Shown here: one piece after another, positions 1 to 9,426 of the stretch | Layout: each line of letters opens with the position of its first letter | Numbering within the stretch: the first letter of the stretch is position 1 | Source: Hymenopellis radicata | Lineage: Eukaryota > Basidiomycota > Agaricomycetes > Agaricales > Physalacriaceae | Assembly (NCBI GenBank): GCA_015501595.1 | Contig: JADNRX010001010.1 | Location: forward strand, 1 to 16,256 | Length of the DNA: 16,256 nt | Reading direction: 5' to 3' | Made by a program: the position numbers and the translations under genes | Notes under the pieces: generated by a model | Told to the model about the DNA's origin: nothing | Seen by the model: only the letters and a program-made list of their open reading frames with translations | Databases searched by the model: none

Positions 1-371
1 GGATACACGAGGAATAGGTAAAGGGAGCCCAGGAGAGAGCGAAATGCAGCCAGAATATTGCTAGAGGAGGAGATGATAGGCTGGAGCCTCAACGAGGCGT
101 CGTGCGGGTCCGGGAACGGCTGGAATCGATTCCCAGACGTCTAAAACGGTCGGATACGCCAGGAAGACGTAGAGAGAGCGCCGGGAGAGAGCGAAATGCA
201 GCCAGACTATGGCTAATGGAGGAGATGGTGTCCTAGCACGCGAACGAGGACAGGCACCGCCAATCAGGCCGTGAATTCGGATTCCTGGGTGTTGAAAACC
301 CTAGGAGACCCAGCATCCAGCAATCTGTAGCCGCAGGATGGGTACTAGGACATTGCCGGGTGAGAGTCTGA

Positions 372-642
372 TGCGGAAATCCTACGCGCGTAGGGATTCA
401 ACAGGGTCCACTACTCGGGTCCATGTCGAAATCCTACGCGCGTAGAGATTCGACAGGGTCCAGTACTCGGGTCCCTGCGGAAATCCTACGCGCGGAGAGA
501 TTTGACAGGGTCCAACCTGCGGAAATCCTACGCGCGTAGAGATTCAACAGGGTCCACTACTCGGGTCCCTGCGGAAATCCTACGCGCGGAGAGATTCAAC
601 AGGGTCCAGCCTGCGGAAATCCTACGCGCGGAGGATTTCTGC
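372..642 (+). repeat. Six short repeats with CCTACGCGCGTAGG palindrome core, copy 1
   Basis: The motif gaaatcctacgcgcg occurs at 376, 428, 480, 522, 574 and 616. The steps are 52, 52, 42, 52 and 42 bp. The long form carries an extra actcgggtcc-type segment after cagggtcca; the short form lacks it. Copies 1, 2 and 4 keep the perfect 14-bp palindrome cctacgcgcgtagg (for example 381-394). Copies 3, 5 and 6 have gcgcgga instead and lose the right arm. The later part therefore alternates a palindromic with a non-palindromic copy. Such CG-rich dyads could bind a dimeric protein or extrude a cruciform, but neither is shown here. Confidence 0.9.
613..642. other. Imperfect hairpin at end of short-repeat cluster, copy 1
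   Basis: The arms gcggaaatcct (613-623) and aggatttctgc (632-642) pair at 10 of 11 positions; the remaining pair is G-T. The loop is 8 nt and CG-rich. The left arm is the last member of the short repeat family; the right arm appears only here. This makes a terminal stem-loop, followed 9 bp later by a second, perfect hairpin. Confidence 0.8.
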
Positions 643-651
643 ACATGGTGT

Positions 652-679
652 GCCTGGATTCACGGGCGTGAATCCAGGC
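652..679. other. Perfect 13-bp hairpin 11 bp from block edge, copy 1
   Basis: The arms gcctggattcacg (652-664) and cgtgaatccaggc (667-679) are perfectly complementary with a 2-bp gg centre. The block-array junction lies 11 bp downstream, after 690. The same structure stands at the same distance from the other junction (15476-15503). Hairpins about 10-12 nt from a 3' end are a known property of Helitron-type elements, but a conserved attachment or recombination site would look similar. Confidence 0.9.
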
Positions 680-690
680 GAAGAATATTA

Positions 691-1571
691 GTCGGCTACT
701 CGAATTCACTCATCCAGCATTCACTCTTCATCAGACACTCGCTCGTTGACGCAGTTCGGGTCTTGCGCTGAAAATTTACTGTTCTTCGCCCACACACACA
801 GTCGAAACACTCGAATTCACTCACCAGTCTCTTAAACACATCCGACAGATACACATCAGCTCTCGCAGAGTCTCCCTCTCGAATTCAGTCTCCCGGTTGT
901 CCGTTTCCCACAGACAGATTCACCTACGCAGTCTCTCCATCTTTACGTCCGCACATAGAGTCTCACACTCGCTTGCATTCAGATCCTCACTCGTTAACAC
1001 ACTTCGGGTCTTGCGCTGAATATTTACTGTTCTTCTTCTCCATCCTCAGTCGGAAACACTTGAATCCACTACAGAGCCTCTCAAACACATCCTACGGATC
1101 ATCAGACACACATTACGTACTCCGCATTCAGGTTTCGCACACAGATCTTCAACGGCGTCTTCATTGGGTCCTCGCCTCTATAGACACTCGCTCGTCAACA
1201 CCATTCGGGTCTTGCGCTGAAAATTTACTGTCCCTCGCCTTGAATTCACTCACTCGGGTGTCCGTTTCCCACAGACGGAGACTTGCATTCTCTCCTCACT
1301 CGTTAACGCAGTTGCAGTCTCGCCTATTCTTCCAGCTTACTATCTGTACTCACCTCTCGTATTTTGTCACCCCAGGTCTCATTTTCCCACAGACACCGCG
1401 CTGGCCACTACAGACGGGAACCGGGCCGTTTTTTCATAGAGTAAATTAGAACGGCACCACCTCTGCTCACCCTAACCATTCCTCTCAGCGTGACTTTACG
1501 TGCTGGCCACTACAGTCGAGGAATCGGGCCGTTTTTTAATATAAAGGATCATTCACATATACAGTCTCTCA
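691..1571 (+). repeat. Array unit 1, divergent edge unit (881 bp)
   Basis: This first unit is the most divergent full unit. It carries 10 extra bases at the seam (710-722 region), gtcggctactcg instead of gtcgggtactcg at its start, and a single-g deletion in gtcgaaacac near 804. It has an A instead of G in ctccatcttt near 928, G at 1157 (ggcgtc) and ccgcgctgg near 1397. The g deletion breaks the frame that stays open in most other units. Its seam contains gcattcactcttc, which resembles the lead-in gcattc...ctcactcg of the internal modules. It may therefore keep the older form. Confidence 0.9.
701..731 (+). other. Hypervariable seam of the 872-bp unit (first instance)
   Basis: Between gaattcactca and tcttcatcagac the unit length varies. 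Relative to the common form, changes are +10 (here), +8 (1582-1612), 0 (2461), +2 (3341-3360), 0 (units 5-7), +2 (6821-6843), +1 (7697-7720), +2 (8568-8590), 0 (units 11-15) and +3 (16023-16050). Each non-zero form is a different sequence. None is a homopolymer run change. The rest of the unit is almost invariant. Confidence 0.9.
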
Positions 1572-2450
1572 GTCGGGTACTCGAATTCACTCACCACATT
1601 CACTCTTCATCAGACACTCGCTCGTTGACGCAGTTCGGGTCTTGCGCTGAAAATTTACTGTTCTTCGCCCACACACACAGTCGGAAACACTCGAATTCAC
1701 TCACCAGTCTCTTAAACACATCCGACAGATACACATCAGCTCTCGCAGAGTCTCCCTCTCGAATTCAGTCTCCCGGTTGTCCGTTTCCCACAGACAGATT
1801 CACCTACGCAGTCTCTCCGTCTTTACGTCCGCACATAGAGTCTCACACTCGCTTGCATTCAGATCCTCACTCGTTAACACACTTCGGGTCTTGCGCTGAA
1901 TATTTACTGTTCTTCTTCTCCATCCTCAGTCGGAAACACTTGAATCCACTACAGAGCCTCTCAAACACATCCTACGGATCATCAGACACACATTACGTAC
2001 TCCGCATTCAGGTTTCGCACACAGATCTTCAACGGCATCTTCATTGGGTCCTCGCCTCTATAGACACTCGCTCGTCAACACCATTCGGGTCTTGCGCTGA
2101 AATTTACTGTCCCTCGCCTTGAATTCACTCACTCGGGTGTCCGTTTCCCACAGACGGAGACTTGCATTCTCTCCTCACTCGTTAACGCAGTTGCAGTCTC
2201 GCCTATTCTTCCAGCTTACTATCTGTACTCACCTCTCGTATTTTGTCACCCCAGGTCTCATTTTCCCACAGACACCACGCTGGCCACTACAGACGGGAAC
2301 CGGGCCGTTTTTTCATAGAGTAAATTAGAACGGCACCACCTCTGCTCACCCTAACCATTCCTCTCAGCGTGACTTTACGTGCTGGCCACTACAGTCGAGG
2401 AATCGGGCCGTTTTTTAATATAAAGGATCATTCACATATACAGTCTCTCA
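1572..2450 (+). repeat. Array unit 2 (879 bp, +8 at seam, one A lost)
   Basis: The seam reads cactcaccacattcactc, 8 bp longer than standard. It is intermediate between unit 1 and the common short form and could yield the short form by one 8-bp deletion. Near 2100 one A is missing from the A4 run (gctgaaatttactg), which interrupts the otherwise open frame. No other difference from the standard unit was seen. Confidence 0.88.
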
Positions 2451-3322
2451 GTCGGGTACTCGAATTCACTCACCTCTTCATCAGACACTCGCTCGTTGAC
2501 GCAGTTCGGGTCTTGCGCTGAAAATTTACTGTTCTTCGCCCACACACACAGTCGGAAACACTCGAATTCACTCACCAGTCTCTTAAACACATCCGACAGA
2601 TACACATCAGCTCTCGCAGAGTCTCCCTCTCGAATTCAGTCTCCCGGTTGTCCGTTTCCCACAGACAGATTCACCTACGCAGTCTCTCCGTCTTTACGTC
2701 CGCACATAGAGTCTCACACTCGCTTGCATTCAGATCCTCACTCGTTAACACACTTCGGGTCTTGCGCTGAATATTTACTGTTCTTCTTCTCCATCCTCAG
2801 TCGGAAACACTTGAATCCACTACAGAGCCTCTCAAACACATCCTACGGATCATCAGACACACATTACGTACTCCGCATTCAGGTTTCGCACACAGATCTT
2901 CAACGGCATCTTCATTGGGTCCTCGCCTCTATAGACACTCGCTCGTCAACACCATTCGGGTCTTGCGCTGAAAATTTACTGTCCCTCGCCTTGAATTCAC
3001 TCACTCGGGTGTCCGTTTCCCACAGACGGAGACTTGCATTCTCTCCTCACTCGTTAACGCAGTTGCAGTCTCGCCTATTCTTCCAGCTTACTATCTGTAC
3101 TCACCTCTCGTATTTTGTCACCCCAGGTCTCATTTTCCCACAGACACCACGCTGGCCACTACAGACGGGAACCGGGCCGTTTTTTCATAGAGTAAATTAG
3201 AACGGCACCACCTCTGCTCACCCTAACCATTCCTCTCAGCGTGACTTTACGTGCTGGCCACTACAGTCGAGGAATCGGGCCGTTTTTTAATATAAAGGAT
3301 CATTCACATATACAGTCTCTCA
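2451..3322 (+). repeat. Array unit 3, standard 872-bp form
   Basis: This is the reference unit: exactly 872 bp, short seam cactcacctcttcatcag. Core motifs ttcgggtcttgcgctgaa stand at 2505, 2754 and 2955, with a weak fourth module near 3063. The two elements ctggccactacag end in T6 tracts 102 bp apart. I see no difference from units 6, 7 and 11-14. Confidence 0.9.
2505..3090 (+). repeat. Four diverged internal modules within a unit (unit 3 shown)
   Basis: Three modules begin with the identical core ttcgggtcttgcgctgaa at 2505, 2754 and 2955 (steps 249 and 201 bp). Each is followed by aaatttactgt or atatttactgt. A fourth, weaker copy (ttgcagtctcgcc) starts near 3063. All are preceded by a lead-in of the type cactcg(ctcg)ttaac or ttgac. 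The first two also share cagtcggaaacact, a gaattcactca-like segment and ctctcaaacacatcc. The unit therefore grew from a smaller ancestral repeat before becoming the amplified unit. Confidence 0.85.
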
Positions 3323-4196
3323 GTCGGGTACTCGAATTCACTCACCTCTCTTCATCAGACACTCGCTCGTTGACGCAGTTCGGGTCTTGCGCTGAAAATT
3401 TACTGTTCTTCGCCCACACACACAGTCGGAAACACTCGAATTCACTCACCAGTCTCTTAAACACATCCGACAGATACACATCAGCTCTCGCAGAGTCTCC
3501 CTCTCGAATTCAGTCTCCCGGTTGTCCGTTTCCCACAGACAGATTCACCTACGCAGTCTCTCCGTCTTTACGTCCGCACATAGAGTCTCACACTCGCTTG
3601 CATTCAGATCCTCACTCGTTAACACACTTCGGGTCTTGCGCTGAATATTTACTGTTCTTCTTCTCCATCCTCAGTCGGAAACACTTGAATCCACTACAGA
3701 GCCTCTCAAACACATCCTACGGATCATCAGACACACATTACGTACTCCGCATTCAGGTTTCGCACACAGATCTTCAACGGCATCTTCATTGGGTCCTCGC
3801 CTCTATAGACACTCGCTCGTCAACACCATTCGGGTCTTGCGCTGAAAATTTACTGTCCCTCGCCTTGAATTCACTCACTCGGGTGTCCGTTTCCCACAGA
3901 CGGAGACTTGCATTCTCTCCTCACTCGTTAACGCAGTTGCAGTCTCGCCTATTCTTCCAGCTTACTATCTGTACTCACCTCTCGTATTTTGTCACCCCAG
4001 GTCTCATTTTCCCACAGACACCACGCTGGCCACTACAGACGGGAACCGGGCCGTTTTTTCATAGAGTAAATTAGAACGGCACCACCTCTGCTCACCCTAA
4101 CCATTCCTCTCAGCGTGACTTTACGTGCTGGCCACTACAGTCGAGGAATCGGGCCGTTTTTTAATATAAAGGATCATTCACATATACAGTCTCTCA
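3323..4196 (+). repeat. Array unit 4 (874 bp, +2 at seam)
   Basis: It is identical to the standard unit by eye, except that the seam reads cactcacctctcttcatc, one extra TC/CT dinucleotide. A slip within the CTCTC run would explain it. Confidence 0.88.
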
Positions 4197-5067
4197 GTCG
4201 GGTACTCGAATTCACTCACCTCTTCATCAGACACTCGCTCGTTGACGCAGTTCGGGTCTTGCGCTGAAAATTTACTGTTCTTCGCCCACACACACAGTCG
4301 GAAACACTCGAATTCACTCACCAGTCTCTTAAACACATCCGACAGATACACATCAGCTCTCGCAGAGTCTCCCTCTCGAATTCAGTCTCCCGGTTGTCCG
4401 TTTCCCACAGACAGATTCACCTACGCAGTCTCTCCGTCTTTACGTCCGCACATAGAGTCTCACACTCGCTTGCATTCAGATCCTCACTCGTTAACACACT
4501 TCGGGTCTTGCGCTGAATATTTACTGTTCTTCTTCTCCATCCTCAGTCGGAAACACTTGAATCCACTACAGAGCCTCTCAAACACATCCTACGGATCATC
4601 AGACACACATTACGTACTCCGCATTCAGGTTTCGCACACAGATCTTCAACGGCATCTTCATTGGGTCCTCGCCTCTATAGACACTCGCTCGTCAACACCA
4701 TTCGGGTCTTGCGCTGAAAATTTACTGTCCTCGCCTTGAATTCACTCACTCGGGTGTCCGTTTCCCACAGACGGAGACTTGCATTCTCTCCTCACTCGTT
4801 AACGCAGTTGCAGTCTCGCCTATTCTTCCAGCTTACTATCTGTACTCACCTCTCGTATTTTGTCACCCCAGGTCTCATTTTCCCACAGACACCACGCTGG
4901 CCACTACAGACGGGAACCGGGCCGTTTTTTCATAGAGTAAATTAGAACGGCACCACCTCTGCTCACCCTAACCATTCCTCTCAGCGTGACTTTACGTGCT
5001 GGCCACTACAGTCGAGGAATCGGGCCGTTTTTTAATATAAAGGATCATTCACATATACAGTCTCTCA
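4197..5067 (+). repeat. Array unit 5 (871 bp, one C lost)
   Basis: The seam is standard. One C is missing from the ccc run near 4728 (actgtcctcgcc instead of actgtccctcgcc). This shifts the long open frame and splits it in two, as expected for neutral, non-coding DNA or a consensus error in a homopolymer. Confidence 0.88.
4897..5040 (+). promoter_or_regulatory. Duplicated CTGGCCACTACAG...CGGGCCGTTTTTT element (unit 5 shown)
   Basis: Two copies of a ~34-bp element start at 4897 and 4999, 102 bp apart. Both share ctggccactaca, a cgggccg core and a T6 run (4925-4930 and 5028-5033). The second copy continues as aatataaagg, which looks TATA-like. The two are present in every complete unit, and the last unit is cut before its first T6. 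The best conserved internal duplication could be a spacer promoter, a protein-binding site or a transcription stop. The assignment to regulation is speculative; the duplication itself is plain. Confidence 0.4.
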
Positions 5068-6811
5068 GTCGGGTACTCGAATTCACTCACCTCTTCATCA
5101 GACACTCGCTCGTTGACGCAGTTCGGGTCTTGCGCTGAAAATTTACTGTTCTTCGCCCACACACACAGTCGGAAACACTCGAATTCACTCACCAGTCTCT
5201 TAAACACATCCGACAGATACACATCAGCTCTCGCAGAGTCTCCCTCTCGAATTCAGTCTCCCGGTTGTCCGTTTCCCACAGACAGATTCACCTACGCAGT
5301 CTCTCCGTCTTTACGTCCGCACATAGAGTCTCACACTCGCTTGCATTCAGATCCTCACTCGTTAACACACTTCGGGTCTTGCGCTGAATATTTACTGTTC
5401 TTCTTCTCCATCCTCAGTCGGAAACACTTGAATCCACTACAGAGCCTCTCAAACACATCCTACGGATCATCAGACACACATTACGTACTCCGCATTCAGG
5501 TTTCGCACACAGATCTTCAACGGCATCTTCATTGGGTCCTCGCCTCTATAGACACTCGCTCGTCAACACCATTCGGGTCTTGCGCTGAAAATTTACTGTC
5601 CCTCGCCTTGAATTCACTCACTCGGGTGTCCGTTTCCCACAGACGGAGACTTGCATTCTCTCCTCACTCGTTAACGCAGTTGCAGTCTCGCCTATTCTTC
5701 CAGCTTACTATCTGTACTCACCTCTCGTATTTTGTCACCCCAGGTCTCATTTTCCCACAGACACCACGCTGGCCACTACAGACGGGAACCGGGCCGTTTT
5801 TTCATAGAGTAAATTAGAACGGCACCACCTCTGCTCACCCTAACCATTCCTCTCAGCGTGACTTTACGTGCTGGCCACTACAGTCGAGGAATCGGGCCGT
5901 TTTTTAATATAAAGGATCATTCACATATACAGTCTCTCAGTCGGGTACTCGAATTCACTCACCTCTTCATCAGACACTCGCTCGTTGACGCAGTTCGGGT
6001 CTTGCGCTGAAAATTTACTGTTCTTCGCCCACACACACAGTCGGAAACACTCGAATTCACTCACCAGTCTCTTAAACACATCCGACAGATACACATCAGC
6101 TCTCGCAGAGTCTCCCTCTCGAATTCAGTCTCCCGGTTGTCCGTTTCCCACAGACAGATTCACCTACGCAGTCTCTCCGTCTTTACGTCCGCACATAGAG
6201 TCTCACACTCGCTTGCATTCAGATCCTCACTCGTTAACACACTTCGGGTCTTGCGCTGAATATTTACTGTTCTTCTTCTCCATCCTCAGTCGGAAACACT
6301 TGAATCCACTACAGAGCCTCTCAAACACATCCTACGGATCATCAGACACACATTACGTACTCCGCATTCAGGTTTCGCACACAGATCTTCAACGGCATCT
6401 TCATTGGGTCCTCGCCTCTATAGACACTCGCTCGTCAACACCATTCGGGTCTTGCGCTGAAAATTTACTGTCCCTCGCCTTGAATTCACTCACTCGGGTG
6501 TCCGTTTCCCACAGACGGAGACTTGCATTCTCTCCTCACTCGTTAACGCAGTTGCAGTCTCGCCTATTCTTCCAGCTTACTATCTGTACTCACCTCTCGT
6601 ATTTTGTCACCCCAGGTCTCATTTTCCCACAGACACCACGCTGGCCACTACAGACGGGAACCGGGCCGTTTTTTCATAGAGTAAATTAGAACGGCACCAC
6701 CTCTGCTCACCCTAACCATTCCTCTCAGCGTGACTTTACGTGCTGGCCACTACAGTCGAGGAATCGGGCCGTTTTTTAATATAAAGGATCATTCACATAT
6801 ACAGTCTCTCA
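5068..6811 (+). repeat. Array units 6 and 7, standard form
   Basis: These are two consecutive 872-bp units (starts 5068 and 5940) with the short seam. I found no difference from unit 3 or from units 11-14. Confidence 0.88.
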
Positions 6812-7685
6812 GTCGGGTACTCGAATTCACTCTCACCTCTTCATCAGACACTCGCTCGTTGACGCAGTTCGGGTCTTGCGCTGAAAATTTACTGTTCTTC
6901 GCCCACACACACAGTCGGAAACACTCGAATTCACTCACCAGTCTCTTAAACACATCCGACAGATACACATCAGCTCTCGCAGAGTCTCCCTCTCGAATTC
7001 AGTCTCCCGGTTGTCCGTTTCCCACAGACAGATTCACCTACGCAGTCTCTCCGTCTTTACGTCCGCACATAGAGTCTCACACTCGCTTGCATTCAGATCC
7101 TCACTCGTTAACACACTTCGGGTCTTGCGCTGAATATTTACTGTTCTTCTTCTCCATCCTCAGTCGGAAACACTTGAATCCACTACAGAGCCTCTCAAAC
7201 ACATCCTACGGATCATCAGACACACATTACGTACTCCGCATTCAGGTTTCGCACACAGATCTTCAACGGCATCTTCATTGGGTCCTCGCCTCTATAGACA
7301 CTCGCTCGTCAACACCATTCGGGTCTTGCGCTGAAAATTTACTGTCCCTCGCCTTGAATTCACTCACTCGGGTGTCCGTTTCCCACAGACGGAGACTTGC
7401 ATTCTCTCCTCACTCGTTAACGCAGTTGCAGTCTCGCCTATTCTTCCAGCTTACTATCTGTACTCACCTCTCGTATTTTGTCACCCCAGGTCTCATTTTC
7501 CCACAGACACCACGCTGGCCACTACAGACGGGAACCGGGCCGTTTTTTCATAGAGTAAATTAGAACGGCACCACCTCTGCTCACCCTAACCATTCCTCTC
7601 AGCGTGACTTTACGTGCTGGCCACTACAGTCGAGGAATCGGGCCGTTTTTTAATATAAAGGATCATTCACATATACAGTCTCTCA
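6812..7685 (+). repeat. Array unit 8 (874 bp, +2 at seam)
   Basis: The seam reads attcactctcacctcttc. The extra CT sits at a different place from that in unit 4, so the two +2 variants arose independently. The rest appears standard. Confidence 0.88.
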
Positions 7686-9426
7686 GTCGGGTACTCGAAT
7701 TCACTCATCCTCTTCATCAGACACTCGCTCGTTGACGCAGTTCGGGTCTTGCGCTGAAAATTTACTGTTCTTCGCCCACACACACAGTCGGAAACACTCG
7801 AATTCACTCACCAGTCTCTTAAACACATCCGACAGATACACATCAGCTCTCGCAGAGTCTCCCTCTCGAATTCAGTCTCCCGGTTGTCCGTTTCCCACAG
7901 ACAGATTCACCTACGCAGTCTCTCCGTCTTTACGTCCGCACATAGAGTCTCACACTCGCTTGCATTCAGATCCTCACTCGTTAACACACTTCGGGTCTTG
8001 CGCTGAATATTTACTGTTCTTCTTCTCCATCCTCAGTCGGAAACACTTGAATCCACTACAGAGCCTCTCAAACACATCCTACGGATCATCAGACACACAT
8101 TACGTACTCCGCATTCAGGTTTCGCACACAGATCTTCAACGGCATCTTCATTGGGTCCTCGCCTCTATAGACACTCGCTCGTCAACACCATTCGGGTCTT
8201 GCGCTGAAATTACTGTCCTCGCCTTGAATTCACTCACTCGGGTGTCCGTTTCCCACAGACGGAGACTTGCATTCTCTCCTCACTCGTTAACGCAGTTGCA
8301 GTCTCGCCTATTCTTCCAGCTTACTATCTGTACTCACCTCTCGTATTTTGTCACCCCAGGTCTCATTTTCCCACAGACACCGCGCTGGCCACTACAGACG
8401 GGAACCGGGCCGTTTTTTCATAGAGTAAATTAGAACGGCACCACCTCTGCTCACCCTAACCATTCCTCTCAGCGTGACTTTACGTGCTGGCCACTACAGT
8501 CGAGGAATCGGGCCGTTTTTTAATATAAAGGATCATTCACATATACAGTCTCTCAGTCGGGTACTCGAATTCACTCATTCCTCTTCATCAGACACTCGCT
8601 CGTTGACGCAGTTCGGGTCTTGCGCTGAAAATTTACTGTTCTTCGCCCACACACACAGTCGGAAACACTCGAATTCACTCACCAGTCTCTTAAACACATC
8701 CGACAGATACACATCAGCTCTCGCAGAGTCTCCCTCTCGAATTCAGTCTCCCGGTTGTCCGTTTCCCACAGACAGATTCACCTACGCAGTCTCTCCGTCT
8801 TTACGTCCGCACATAGAGTCTCACACTCGCTTGCATTCAGATCCTCACTCGTTAACACACTTCGGGTCTTGCGCTGAATATTTACTGTTCTTCTTCTCCA
8901 TCCTCAGTCGGAAACACTTGAATCCACTACAGAGCCTCTCAAACACATCCTACGGATCATCAGACACACATTACGTACTCCGCATTCAGGTTTCGCACAC
9001 AGATCTTCAACGGCGTCTTCATTGGGTCCTCGCCTCTATAGACACTCGCTCGTCAACACCATTCGGGTCTTGCGCTGAAATTACTGTCCTCGCCTTGAAT
9101 TCACTCACTCGGGTGTCCGTTTCCCACAGACGGAGACTTGCATTCTCTCCTCACTCGTTAACGCAGTTGCAGTCTCGCCTATTCTTCCAGCTTACTATCT
9201 GTACTCACCTCTCGTATTTTGTCACCCCAGGTCTCATTTTCCCACAGACACCGCGCTGGCCACTACAGACGGGAACCGGGCCGTTTTTTCATAGAGTAAA
9301 TTAGAACGGCACCACCTCTGCTCACCCTAACCATTCCTCTCAGCGTGACTTTACGTGCTGGCCACTACAGTCGAGGAATCGGGCCGTTTTTTAATATAAA
9401 GGATCATTCACATATACAGTCTCTCA
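7686..9426 (+). repeat. Array units 9 and 10, variant pair (870 and 871 bp)
   Basis: Both units share a net 3-bp loss in the third module (gctgaaattactgtcctcgcc, near 8207 and 9076) and both have ccgcgctgg near 8381 and 9252. These links suggest one was duplicated from the other. Their seams differ: cactcatcctcttc (+1) in unit 9 and cactcattcctcttc (+2) in unit 10. Unit 10 also has ggcgtc (G at 9015), otherwise seen only in unit 1. The pair is an island of variant sequence inside a homogeneous array. Confidence 0.9.

Larger units (their letters stand above)
1..690 (+). repeat. Right-hand part of complex repeat block, copy 1
   Basis: This segment matches 14825-15514 over exactly 690 bp with about a dozen differences by eye, including four single-base indels that cancel out. 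It holds, in order, the tail of a ~150-bp monomer (1-40), monomer a (from 41), monomer b (from 193), six short palindrome-centred repeats (372-642) and a hairpin pair ending at 679. It ends at 690 with aagaatatta, where the 872-bp array begins. The left part of the block lies outside the window. The strand is A/G-rich, unlike the array. No gene is recognised: the open frames here run through repeats that change frame between copies. Its role is unknown. Confidence 0.9.

Noticed and set aside
372..642. CRISPR-like array
   Set aside because: The repeats are directly adjacent with no unique spacers; the intervening sequence is also repeated, and the context is eukaryote-like satellite DNA.
502..771. 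Repetitive peptide-like frames across the short palindrome repeats (502-771, 15249-15515)
   Set aside because: The frames merely translate 52/42-bp repeats and, in the first case, run across the block-array junction.
5018..5033. Rho-independent terminator (GC-rich cgggccg followed by T6)
   Set aside because: I could not find a convincing stem immediately before the T run, and nothing suggests a bacterial context.
5071..5090. Pol III B box (tactcgaattc resembling GGTTCGAATCC)
   Set aside because: The match is poor and tcgaattc is simply a common motif of this repeat; no A box at suitable spacing was found.
5821..5850. Telomere-like ccctaacc within each unit
   Set aside because: It occurs once per unit, not in tandem, so it is not telomeric repeat DNA.
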